Below, piece after piece: positions 1-5,913 of a stretch of 5,913 nucleotides of DNA. The notes beneath the pieces were generated by a model that had not been told where the DNA came from, ran no database searches, and was given only the letters and a program-made list of their open reading frames with translations. Both the position numbers and the translations under genes were made by a program. Every line of letters begins with the position of its first letter. Position 1 is the first letter of the stretch. Source of the stretch: Alphaproteobacteria bacterium MarineAlpha3_Bin3 (GTDB lineage: Bacteria > Pseudomonadota > Alphaproteobacteria > Rhodospirillales > Casp-alpha2); the NCBI GenBank assembly GCA_002938075.1, contig PTLK01000128.1, positions 1-5,913 on the forward strand, read 5' to 3'.

Positions 1-768
1 GCTGACGGCGTACTTGACCGGCCCCGGGCTGGTCTCGCAAAACAGCGAAAAATGCAGCGGCATCAGCCGGTCCTGCAACTCCATCACCGTCGCCAGGTCG
101 CCGTCGCGCCACGCTTTGTGCAGGTCGGCGCACAGCCTCGGCGCGACATTGGCGGTGACCGAGATGCAGCCCACCCCGCCGCCGGCCAGGAACGGCACGA
201 TGGTCGCGTCCTCGCCCGAAATTTGGCAGAAATCCTTACCCACGGCGAGCCGTGTCGCCATCGGCCGGGCCAGGTCCTGGGTCGCGTCCTTGACGCCGAC
301 GATGTTGGCCAACTTGGCCAGCCGGGCCATGGTATCGACGCTCATGTCGACGACGCTGCGCCCGGGGATGTTGTAGATGAGGATCGGCAAATCGACGGCG
401 TCGTTGATCGCCTTGTAATGGCGGTAGAGCCCTTCCTGGGTCGGCTTGTTGTAATACGGCGTAACCACCAGCGCCGCCGTCGCGCCGGCGTCCTTGGCGT
501 GCCGGGTCAGCATGATCGCTTCTTCGGTGGAATTGGACCCGGTGCCGGCGATCACCGGCACCTTGCCGGCGGCGGCCTCGATGCAGGATTCGGTGACCCG
601 CATGTGCTCTTCGTGGCTGAGCGTCGGCGATTCGCCCGTGGTGCCGCAAGGAATCACGGCTTCCGTTCCCTCGTCGATTTGCCACTCGACGAAGGACTGA
701 AAGGCGTCTTCGTCCACACGCCCGTCCTTGAACGGCGTGACCAGGGCGGTCATCGACCCTTGAAACAT
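1..768 (-). CDS. dapA: 4-hydroxy-tetrahydrodipicolinate synthase (DapA), 3' end beyond the window
   Basis: DapA is a cytoplasmic TIM-barrel class I aldolase. It condenses pyruvate with aspartate semialdehyde, the first committed step of the diaminopimelate/lysine pathway. Reading from the ATG at 768-766 the frame is open for 256 codons to the window edge; the E. coli enzyme has 292 residues, so about 35 C-terminal residues are missing. Seen directly: the N-terminus MFQGSMTALVTPF, the pyruvate-binding GTTGES at residues 42-47 (Thr43, Thr44), TPYYNKPTQEGLY from 103 with Tyr106, YNIPGR at 132-137 with Tyr132 and Arg137, and GVKDAT at 158-163 with the Schiff-base Lys160. These match E. coli Thr44, Thr45, Tyr107, Tyr133, Arg138 and Lys161. 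The ETSPGPVKYA segment near residue 245 is also typical. The start is backed by a GAGGA ribosome site at 777-773; Met6 (753) is a less likely alternative. The gene is divergent from the transglycosylase gene. The family assignment is very secure. Confidence 0.97.
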   Translation of the reverse strand, partial: MFQGSMTALVTPFKDGRVDEDAFQSFVEWQIDEGTEAVIPCGTTGESPTLSHEEHMRVTESCIEAAAGKVPVIAGTGSNSTEEAIMLTRHAKDAGATAALVVTPYYNKPTQEGLYRHYKAINDAVDLPILIYNIPGRSVVDMSVDTMARLAKLANIVGVKDATQDLARPMATRLAVGKDFCQISGEDATIVPFLAGGGVGCISVTANVAPRLCADLHKAWRDGDLATVMELQDRLMPLHFSLFCETSPGPVKYAVS

Positions 769-803
769 GATTTCCTCACTTGAATTGGCCTTATTGAGCG
801 GCG

Positions 804-833
804 AACATACCCATATTAACCGCTTTGCGGCAA
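804..833 (-). promoter_or_regulatory. possible sigma70-type promoter for dapA
   Basis: On the minus strand a TTGCCG hexamer (833-828) and a TATGTT hexamer (809-804) are 18 bp apart, each matching the sigma70 consensus at four of six positions. Transcription would begin near 797, about 30 bases before the dapA ATG. A small inverted repeat, CCGC-TTT-GCGG at 820-830, overlaps the -35 region. The match is weak and rests only on inspection. Confidence 0.27.
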
Positions 834-841
834 GCGCCCGT

Positions 842-874
842 GGGATTCGGGTGGAATTCGGGCGGGATTCGGGT
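842..874 (+). repeat. three tandem 11-bp units in the dapA-slt divergent region
   Basis: Three adjacent 11-bp units are visible: GGGATTCGGGT (842-852), GGAATTCGGGC (853-863) and GGGATTCGGGT (864-874). The first and third are identical and the middle one differs at two positions. The period is not a multiple of three, and the array sits just downstream of AT-rich, promoter-like sequence, so it is more likely untranslated leader or control DNA than coding sequence. A period near one helical turn would place the units on the same face of the helix. No binding protein can be named. Confidence 0.7.
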
Positions 875-878
875 CCCT

Positions 879-2948
879 TTGGGGCCGTTCTTTTGTTGGC
901 CCCTAGGGGCTGGGGGCCGAAAAATCCGTTTAACGGGCCATATCACCACCTTCACCATCGGCATCGCCATCGGCTGCCTGGTCGTCCTGGTGCCGGGAAC
1001 GCCACCGGCGGCCAGCCTGCCCTCCGTACCACTTCGGGAGGCGGGCCTGCTGTCGGCCGACGACGCCAAGGCGCTGAAGGCCGGGCTCGAGGCCGTCGAA
1101 GGCGACAAACCCGGGCGCGCCCGGTCCATTACCCGCGCCATCAAGGACCCGGTTGCCGCCAAGATCCTGCTCAGGGAGCGCCTGGCCAAGCCCAACCCCA
1201 AGGCCGATTTCGCTGAGATATCGGCTTTCATGGCCGAAAACCCCGACTGGCCCGGCCAAATTGGGCTGCAACGCCGGGCCGAGGAGGCGATGAACGGCCA
1301 AACCCCCGATGGCGTGGTCCTGGCCTGGTTCGAGGACCGCGAGGCGCTAAGCGGTTACGGCAAGGCCCGCCTGGGCGAAGCGTTGATGGCCGCCGGCGAG
1401 GAAAGCCGGGGCCGCGAGGTCATCCGCGACGCCTGGACCAACGGCGACTTCACCAAGCGGCGCGAACGCGCCTTTTACAAGCGCCACCGCCGCCTGTTGA
1501 GCATCGACGACCACAACCGGCGCCTCGACCGGCTGTTGTGGGAAGGCCGCAATTGGCCGGTGCGCCGGATGCTGTGGAAGGTCAAGCACGACGTCAGGGC
1601 GCTCGCCATCGCCCGGATGTTCCTGCGCCAGCGCCGGGGCAACGTCGATACCGCCATCGCCAAGGTTGCCGACGAGCTTAAAAGTGATCAGGGCCTGATC
1701 TACGAACGGCTGCGGTGGCGGCGCCGCCGCGGCAAGTACGCCTCGGCCATGGAACTTCTGGAAAACCTTCCCGACGACCTGAAGCACCCGGCTCGCTGGT
1801 GGATCGAGCGCGGCTATCTGGCCCGCTGGAATCTCAACCAGGGCCATGTTTCCGCCGCCTACCGGATGGCCAAGGATCACCGGCTTAAATCCGGCCCTGC
1901 CTTCGCCGAGGCCGAATGGCTGGCGGGCTGGATCGCGCTTCGGTTTCTCGACGATGCCAAAGTCGCCCTGGACCATTTCGTGACCATGTATGGGGCCGTC
2001 AAGTATCCCGTCAGCCGTGCCCGCGGCGCCTATTGGGTGGCTCGGGCGATGCAGGCCCTGGGCGAGACCGATGAGGCCCGGGGCTGGCATCATCTGGCGG
2101 CCCGCCATCCGACGACCTATTACGGCCAGTTGTCGATCGCCCGGTTGCGTCCGGGGGAAAGCCTGAAGCTGGCGCAGCAACCGGAAGTCGGCACCGACGA
2201 AACCAAGGCCTTCGAAGGCCACGTCCTTGTCCGTTCCGTCAACATGTTGGGCGAAATCGGCGAAAAGGATCGCCTTCGGCCGTTCATCTCGCGTCTCGAT
2301 GAATTGGGGGACACGCTGGGCTGGCGGCTATTGACGGCGGAACTGGCCGGCGCCAACGACCGCCTCGACCTTTCGGTGATGATCGCCAAAAGGGCCGGAC
2401 GCGACGGTTGGCAGTTCCCGCAAGCGGCCTTTCCGGTGCTGCTGCCGGGCCCGATGAACGTCAAGGCCGGTGTCGCGCCCCTGGAGAGGCCGCTGCTGCT
2501 GGCCGTGGTCCGCCAGGAAAGCGCCTTCAACGTCAAGGCCAAGAGCAACGCCAACGCCCAGGGGTTGATGCAGTTGCTGCCGCGCACCGCCTATAAGGTG
2601 GCGAAAAGGCTTCGGGTGCCGTTTTCCCGTCGCCGCCTGACCACCGACAGGGTTTACAACCTGACCCTGGGCCAGGCTTATCTGTCGGAGCTTTTGGCGG
2701 CCTTCAAGGGCTCTTACGTGCTGGCGCTGGCGGCCTATAACGCCGGGCCGAAGCGGGTTCGCCAATGGCTTCGCGGCAATGGCGATATCCGCAAGGCAGA
2801 CGTCGATTCCATCGACTGGGTGGAGTTGATTCCGTTCCGGGAAACCCGGAACTACGTCCAGCGGGTGCTGGAGAACTTACAGGTCTATCGATTGCTGTTG
2901 GCGAAAACCGAAACCGCGTTAAGGCTAGAACGCGATCTGCATCAATGA
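879..2948 (+). CDS. slt: soluble lytic murein transglycosylase, Slt70-like, exported
   Basis: This periplasmic enzyme cuts the MurNAc-GlcNAc bond of peptidoglycan, leaving 1,6-anhydro-muropeptides. From the start used here it has 689 residues. A basic segment (RKIRL at 14-18) and a hydrophobic stretch (about 22-38) ending near PPAAS form a signal peptide with likely cleavage around residue 45. A long helical region follows, matching the superhelical U/L domains of Slt70. The catalytic domain lies near residues 530-670: VRQESAF with the catalytic Glu547, QGLMQLLP from 561, AYNAGPKRVRQWL from 619 and ETRNYVQRV from 655. These are the family 1A motifs, in the order found in E. coli Slt70 (about 618 residues mature). 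The start is uncertain: the frame stays open further upstream, but no ATG occurs before the signal peptide. TTG 825 and GTG 840 are alternatives. TTG 879 was chosen because the upstream codons cross an 11-bp repeat that looks non-coding, and because it leaves a normal n-region. No candidate has a good ribosome site. Confidence 0.93.
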   Translation: MGPFFCWPLGAGGRKIRLTGHITTFTIGIAIGCLVVLVPGTPPAASLPSVPLREAGLLSADDAKALKAGLEAVEGDKPGRARSITRAIKDPVAAKILLRERLAKPNPKADFAEISAFMAENPDWPGQIGLQRRAEEAMNGQTPDGVVLAWFEDREALSGYGKARLGEALMAAGEESRGREVIRDAWTNGDFTKRRERAFYKRHRRLLSIDDHNRRLDRLLWEGRNWPVRRMLWKVKHDVRALAIARMFLRQRRGNVDTAIAKVADELKSDQGLIYERLRWRRRRGKYASAMELLENLPDDLKHPARWWIERGYLARWNLNQGHVSAAYRMAKDHRLKSGPAFAEAEWLAGWIALRFLDDAKVALDHFVTMYGAVKYPVSRARGAYWVARAMQALGETDEARGWHHLAARHPTTYYGQLSIARLRPGESLKLAQQPEVGTDETKAFEGHVLVRSVNMLGEIGEKDRLRPFISRLDELGDTLGWRLLTAELAGANDRLDLSVMIAKRAGRDGWQFPQAAFPVLLPGPMNVKAGVAPLERPLLLAVVRQESAFNVKAKSNANAQGLMQLLPRTAYKVAKRLRVPFSRRRLTTDRVYNLTLGQAYLSELLAAFKGSYVLALAAYNAGPKRVRQWLRGNGDIRKADVDSIDWVELIPFRETRNYVQRVLENLQVYRLLLAKTETALRLERDLHQ

Positions 2949-2962
2949 TTGGTGGACCGCGG

Positions 2963-2991
2963 TTGACCGTTTCGGGCCGGAGTCGCACAAT
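2963..2991 (+). promoter_or_regulatory. putative sigma70-type promoter for the HAD-hydrolase-dehydratase operon
   Basis: In the 93-bp gap after the transglycosylase stop, TTGACC (2963-2968; five of six matches to TTGACA) is followed after 17 bp by CACAAT (2986-2991; four of six to TATAAT). Transcription would start near 2998, leaving a leader of about 45 bases before the HAD start at 3042. I see no hairpin plus T-run terminator in the gap, so read-through from the upstream gene is also possible. Confidence 0.42.
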
Positions 2992-3041
2992 TCTTTCACC
3001 GGCTCGTCAAGGGCCAGAACCAAAGGCAGGAAGCAAAGTCC

Positions 3042-3725
3042 ATGGCCGCTAAAATCGAAGATATCGGCGCCTGCGTCTTCGACGCCTACGGCACCTTGTT
3101 CGACGTCGCCGCCGCCGCGGCGCAGTGCCGCGACGCCCTCGGCGACAAGGCCGACGAACTGTCCGTCCTGTGGCGGACCCGGCAGCTTGAATACACCTGG
3201 CTCCGGAGCCTGATGCAGGAATACGTCGAATTCCGGCAGGTCACCGGCGACGGGTTGGATTACGCCATGGCCGCGCTCGGCATCGAGGACGACGCGCTGC
3301 GTCAGCGCCTGATGGACATCTACATGCGCTTGGATGCCTACCCGGAGGTCAAGGACGTGCTGAGCGCGCTTAAAGCGGGCGGCATCAAGACCGCGGTCCT
3401 TTCCAACGGCTCACCGGAAATGCTGTCCTCCGCGGTCGACAACGCCGGCATCGCCGACCTATTGGACGACGTGTTTTCGGTCGATTCCATCGGCGTCTAC
3501 AAGCCCCATCCGAGCGTCTACCAGATGGCCGTGGACGGCCTCGGCGTCGACGCCGCGCGTATCTGCTTCATGTCGTCGAACGCCTGGGACGCGGCGGCGG
3601 GCGCCAACTTCGGCTACCGGGTAGTGTGGGTGAACCGTTTCGGCCAGCCCCAGGAACGCATCCCCGGCGAGCCCGAGCACGAGGTCAAGACCCTCGAAGC
3701 CCTGCCCCCGTTGTTGGGGCTTTAG
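3042..3725 (+). CDS. (S)-2-haloacid dehalogenase, type II, HAD superfamily
   Basis: The enzyme is predicted to hydrolyse 2-haloacids to 2-hydroxyacids through an aspartyl-ester intermediate, in the cytoplasm. At 227 residues it has the usual family length. HAD motif I is FDAYGTLFD at 13-21 with nucleophile Asp14 and Thr18; motif II is VLSNGSP from 119 with Ser121 and Asn122; motif III is Lys154 in YKPHPSVY; the motif IV region is SSNAWDA at 178-184. Measured against L-DEX of Pseudomonas (Asp10, Thr14, Arg41, Ser118, Lys151, Tyr157, Ser175, Asn177, Asp180), every position has a counterpart here: Asp14, Thr18, Arg45, Ser121, Lys154, Tyr160, Ser178, Asn180 and Asp183. WRTRQLEYTWLR (44-55) is the family's substrate-gating segment. 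The full set argues for true dehalogenase chemistry over a generic HAD phosphatase, though the natural substrate is unknown. The ATG follows AGGA at 3028-3031. It is the first gene of a probable three-gene operon. Confidence 0.92.
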   Translation: MAAKIEDIGACVFDAYGTLFDVAAAAAQCRDALGDKADELSVLWRTRQLEYTWLRSLMQEYVEFRQVTGDGLDYAMAALGIEDDALRQRLMDIYMRLDAYPEVKDVLSALKAGGIKTAVLSNGSPEMLSSAVDNAGIADLLDDVFSVDSIGVYKPHPSVYQMAVDGLGVDAARICFMSSNAWDAAAGANFGYRVVWVNRFGQPQERIPGEPEHEVKTLEALPPLLGL

Positions 3726-3734
3726 GGGCGTTCC

Positions 3735-4622
3735 ATGACCGGGACCGGCGGCGGCTACCGGGAACGCTGGCTGACGGCCCAGGACGGCCTCAAGCTTTAT
3801 TTCCGCGATTACCTACCCCCAGGGGGCGTGACGGGGGGCGGCCCCGCCGCTTCGGCGACGCCGGTGCTGTGCCTGCCCGGCGTTTCGAGGAATTCGAAGG
3901 ACTTCGCCCCGTTGGCCCAACGGCTGTCCCAGGGACGCCGCGTGATCTGCCCCGATTACCGGGGCCGCGGGCGGTCCCAATACGACCCCGACTGGCGCCA
4001 TTACCATCCGCCGGTCTATGTCGATGATATCCGCCATCTTCTCTGCGCCTTGGGCGTGCACCGGGTCCACGTCATCGGCACGTCGCTGGGCGGCATCCTG
4101 GCCATGGTCATGGCGGTGGCGATGCCGGGCACGGTTGCCGGCGCCGTGCTCAACGACATCGGGCCGGAAATCGACATCTCGGGGTTGGCAAAGATCATCG
4201 ACTATTTGAGCGACGACACCCCCCTTCCCGACTGGGACGCCGTCGTCGGGCGCCTCCGGGAAACCTTTCCCGACCTGCCGGCGCGCTCGCCCGAGGACTG
4301 GCTGACCATCGCTCGCAACACGTACAAGGATTCGCCGGGCGGCGGGCTGGTCCATGACTGGGACCATGCCATCGTCAACCAGTTCGCCAAGGCGCTCGGC
4401 GGCAAGGTCAGCCTGTGGCCGCTCTTCAAGGCGCTGGAGCGGGTGCCAGTGTTGACCGTCCGGGGCGCATTGTCGAATATCCTAAGCGGAAAAACCCTTC
4501 GCCGGATGGCGGAGACCCTGCCTGGTATGGCGCAAGTCACGGTCGAAGACTGCGGCCACCCGCCGAGCCTGACCGAAGCCAATGTATTGGAGGCCCTCGA
4601 TGTCCACCTCGCCCGCGCCTGA
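3735..4622 (+). CDS. alpha/beta-fold hydrolase with altered catalytic acid position
   Basis: A 295-residue single-domain alpha/beta hydrolase, probably cytoplasmic because no signal peptide is seen. The oxyanion-loop region reads CLPGVSRNSKDF (from 46), followed by RVICPDYRGRGRS (69-81). The nucleophile elbow is GTSLGG at 115-120 with Ser117, and the catalytic histidine is His275 in CGHPPSL. A lid or cap with LPDWDAV and HDWDHAI lies between about 150 and 220. The acid is normally expected in the segment after strand 7, which here reads TVRGALSNILS (241-251). Relatives, as I recall them, carry LSD there; this protein has Asn248. The substrate is unknown: esters, lactones and C-C bonds are all possible. 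The ATG has AGGGG at 3724-3728, partly inside the stop codon of the gene before it, and the gap is only 9 bp. Its 3' end overlaps the dehydratase start. The fold is secure; the activity is not. Confidence 0.9.
   Translation: MTGTGGGYRERWLTAQDGLKLYFRDYLPPGGVTGGGPAASATPVLCLPGVSRNSKDFAPLAQRLSQGRRVICPDYRGRGRSQYDPDWRHYHPPVYVDDIRHLLCALGVHRVHVIGTSLGGILAMVMAVAMPGTVAGAVLNDIGPEIDISGLAKIIDYLSDDTPLPDWDAVVGRLRETFPDLPARSPEDWLTIARNTYKDSPGGGLVHDWDHAIVNQFAKALGGKVSLWPLFKALERVPVLTVRGALSNILSGKTLRRMAETLPGMAQVTVEDCGHPPSLTEANVLEALDVHLARA
4589..4593 (+). promoter_or_regulatory. Shine-Dalgarno site that fixes the dehydratase start
   Basis: A consensus GGAGG sits six bases before the ATG at 4600, inside the last codons of the upstream hydrolase gene. 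It favours 4600 over the in-frame ATG at 4582, which would add six residues and place this site inside its own coding sequence. The arrangement suggests translational coupling of the two genes. Confidence 0.8.
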
Positions 4623-5601
4623 GGCCCCGACCTATGACGACGTGGTCGCGGCGGCGGAACAAATCGCCGGCCACGCCGTCATCACGCCGCTGCTGGAGAG
4701 CCCGCTGCTCAACGAAAAACTGGGCGGCCGCCTGCTGGTCAAGGCCGAGTGCCTGCAACGGAGCGGGGCGTTTAAGTTCCGCGGCGCCTATAACCGGATT
4801 TCACGCTTCGGCGACGAACAGCGCAAGGCCGGCGTCGTCGCCTTTTCGTCCGGCAACCACGCCCAGGGCGTCGCCATGGTGGCGCGGATGCTGAACGTGC
4901 CGGCGGTCATCGTCATGCCGACGGACGCGCCCGAGATCAAACTCGCCAACACCCGGGCCTATGGGGCCGAGGTGGTGATGTATGACCGCGAAACGGAAAG
5001 CCGCGAGGAAATCGGCGAAAGATTGGCCGCTGAGCGCAAGGCCACCCTGGTGCCGTCCTACGATGACCCCTTCATCATCGCCGGCCAGGGAACAGTGGGT
5101 CTTGAGATCGCCGCCCAAGCCCGGGAAATGGATGCCAAGCTTGACGCGGTGATCATCCCATGCGGCGGCGGCGGGCTGATTTCCGGATGTGCGCTGGCGC
5201 TTTCCGAGGAATGCCCGGAGGCTAAATTATTCGCCGCCGAACCGGAGGGTTTCGACGATACCGCCCGCTCGTTGGCCGCCGGCGAGCGGTTGTGCAACGA
5301 CCCGGGCGGCAAGACGTTTTGCGATGCGCTTGTCCTGCCGACTCCCGGCGCGTTGACGTTTTCGATCAATCGAAGGCTTCTCGCGGGCGGCTTCGCCCTT
5401 GGCGACGCCGAGACGGCCGGGGCCATGAAGGCGGCGTTTCAATACCTAAAATTAGTTGTCGAGCCGGGCGGCGCCGTGGCTTTGGCGGCGGCCTTGACCG
5501 GGGCCTATGACTGCCGGGGCAAAACCGTGTCCGTGGTCTGTTCCGGCGGCAACGTGGACCCGGGTGTCTTTGCCGCCGCGTTGGGCGCTGACGAGGATTG
5601 A
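4600..5601 (+). CDS. PLP-dependent threonine/serine dehydratase, short catabolic type without ACT domain
   Basis: A fold-type II PLP enzyme predicted to deaminate L-threonine to 2-oxobutanoate and L-serine to pyruvate. It has 333 residues, the length of TdcB-like dehydratases and serine racemases; biosynthetic IlvA (about 514 in E. coli) has a C-terminal regulatory domain that is absent here. Seen directly: QRSGAFKFRGAYN at 53-65 with Schiff-base Lys59, SSGNHAQG at 83-90 (cofactor ring contacts, with Ser84 before GNH), the glycine-rich phosphate loop CGGGGL at 188-193, AAEPEGFDD at 212-220 resembling the divalent-metal site of serine racemase, and CSGGN at 314-318 contacting the pyridine nitrogen. 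The start at 4600 is set by GGAGG six bases upstream and overlaps the hydrolase gene by 23 bp. It is the last gene of the probable operon and converges on the bactofilin. Serine racemase, hydroxyaspartate dehydratase or an EutB-like ectoine-pathway role cannot be excluded by motif reading, so no symbol is given. Confidence 0.93.
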   Translation: MSTSPAPEAPTYDDVVAAAEQIAGHAVITPLLESPLLNEKLGGRLLVKAECLQRSGAFKFRGAYNRISRFGDEQRKAGVVAFSSGNHAQGVAMVARMLNVPAVIVMPTDAPEIKLANTRAYGAEVVMYDRETESREEIGERLAAERKATLVPSYDDPFIIAGQGTVGLEIAAQAREMDAKLDAVIIPCGGGGLISGCALALSEECPEAKLFAAEPEGFDDTARSLAAGERLCNDPGGKTFCDALVLPTPGALTFSINRRLLAGGFALGDAETAGAMKAAFQYLKLVVEPGGAVALAAALTGAYDCRGKTVSVVCSGGNVDPGVFAAALGADED

Positions 5602-5654
5602 CAGGGCGCGCGGTTGCGTCCGGGCTAAAATCGAAAACCGGTGAGGAAATTATT

Positions 5655-5673
5655 TAGTGGATTTTATCCACTA
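5655..5673. terminator. perfect 8-bp hairpin between convergent genes, possible terminator
   Basis: TAGTGGAT (5655-5662) and ATCCACTA (5666-5673) form a perfect inverted repeat around a TTT loop. The loop and the first base of the right arm include the bactofilin stop codon (TAA on the minus strand, 5666-5664). It lies at the meeting point of the plus-strand dehydratase and the minus-strand bactofilin. Neither side has a clean T-run after the stem, and the stem is short with only three G/C pairs. A Rho-independent terminator is therefore possible but not well supported; a protein-binding palindrome is another reading. Confidence 0.4.
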
Positions 5674-5913
5674 GAGGCGGCGACCGCCTTGGGGTCGATG
5701 TCCTTGGCTTCGTCCGAGGCGCTGACCTTGGACTCCATGGTTCCCGTTTCCCGGGCTTTGTCCGGGTGGCGGGCTGGATCGTCCTTGACGACGAAGTTGA
5801 CCCGGGCGTCCGGCTGTTCCTTCTTTTCGACTACGCGCTTGCAGCGGCCTTCGAGGAAGGCGCCGGTTTCGATGGCCAGGTCCTCATGCAGGATATCGCC
5901 GACCACATACGCG
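5664..5913 (-). CDS. bactofilin (polymer-forming cytoskeletal protein), C-terminal part
   Basis: Bactofilins are small beta-helical proteins that polymerise without nucleotide and often localise wall-modifying enzymes or other machinery at the inner membrane. The minus-strand frame is open from the window edge to the TAA at 5666-5664, giving 82 visible residues. The first of these, AYVVGDILHEDLAIE followed by TGAFLEGRCKR, match the last turns of the bactofilin core, with the characteristic GDI...L.IE.GA.LEG pattern. The rest is a charged, probably unstructured tail (EKKEQPDARVNF, then SASDEAKDIDPKAVAASSG), as bactofilins usually have outside the core. A GTG at 5906-5904 sits inside the core pattern and is read as an internal Val, not a start; the real N-terminus lies outside the window. 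The gene faces the dehydratase across a 62-bp gap. The family call rests on a short core segment but is distinctive. Confidence 0.8.
   Translation of the reverse strand, partial: AYVVGDILHEDLAIETGAFLEGRCKRVVEKKEQPDARVNFVVKDDPARHPDKARETGTMESKVSASDEAKDIDPKAVAASSG

Noticed and set aside
52..783. Plus-strand open frame of 243 codons over dapA
   Set aside because: It mirrors dapA, whose active-site residues are all in place on the other strand; the Arg/His-rich translation resembles no family I know.
966..983. Possible lipobox (AIGC) in the transglycosylase signal sequence
   Set aside because: The cysteine sits in the middle of the hydrophobic core, not at its end, and position -3 is Ala; an ordinary signal peptidase I site near PPAAS fits better.
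1347..2222. Long open frame on the minus strand inside the transglycosylase gene (291 codons)
   Set aside because: It is antisense to a well-supported gene, its translation is rich in Gly, Pro and Ala with no recognisable domain, and long antisense frames are expected in GC-rich DNA.
3813..4367. Minus-strand open frame of 184 codons under the alpha/beta hydrolase
   Set aside because: Low-complexity antisense translation with no motif, over a gene with clear GTSLGG and GHPPSL signatures.
4582..4599. ATG at 4582 as the dehydratase start
   Set aside because: The GGAGG at 4589-4593 is ideally spaced for the ATG at 4600, and the extra residues MYWRPS look unrelated to the family.
5605..5640. CCGG/CCGG repeat after the dehydratase stop as a terminator
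   Set aside because: The stem would be only four base pairs with a long loop and no T-run.

Overview
This is a high-GC chromosomal window (coding regions visibly rich in GCC, GGC and CGC codons) that reads like an alphaproteobacterium, probably of the Rhodospirillales type. The clues are a dapA gene divergent from a periplasmic Slt-type lytic transglycosylase, a bactofilin, and the form of the alpha/beta hydrolase and the short threonine dehydratase. The lineage is inferred from protein style and gene order, not from a phylogeny. I see no RNA gene, CRISPR array, insertion sequence, phage gene or origin.

Layout. (1) Positions 1-768, minus strand: most of dapA (lysine and diaminopimelate synthesis), cut at its C-terminus by the window edge. 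(2) Positions 769-878: a divergent control region with an AT-rich core, weak promoter-like hexamers and a three-unit 11-bp tandem repeat. (3) Positions about 879-2948, plus strand: an exported soluble lytic transglycosylase. (4) Positions 2949-3041: a short spacer holding a fair sigma70-like promoter. (5) Positions 3042-5601, plus strand: three tightly packed genes for a type II 2-haloacid dehalogenase (HAD fold), an alpha/beta hydrolase, and a PLP-dependent threonine/serine dehydratase. The gaps are 9 bp and then a 23-bp overlap, so they are probably one operon. (6) Positions 5602-5663: a convergent intergenic gap, with a perfect 8-bp hairpin at its right edge. (7) Positions 5664-5913, minus strand: the C-terminal part of a bactofilin, cut at its N-terminus by the window edge.

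Functionally, dapA and the transglycosylase both concern peptidoglycan: DapA supplies the diaminopimelate precursor and Slt cleaves the finished glycan strands. Bactofilins are also often tied to cell-wall shaping. The three-gene operon looks like small-molecule metabolism (dehalogenation or phosphatase-like chemistry, ester or C-C hydrolysis, and deamination of hydroxy-amino acids). A shared pathway is not evident from sequence.

I found no convincing new biological system. The points most worth checking are an Asp-to-Asn change at the expected catalytic acid of the alpha/beta hydrolase, the unclear non-ATG start of the transglycosylase next to the 11-bp repeats, and the hairpin that overlaps the bactofilin stop codon.
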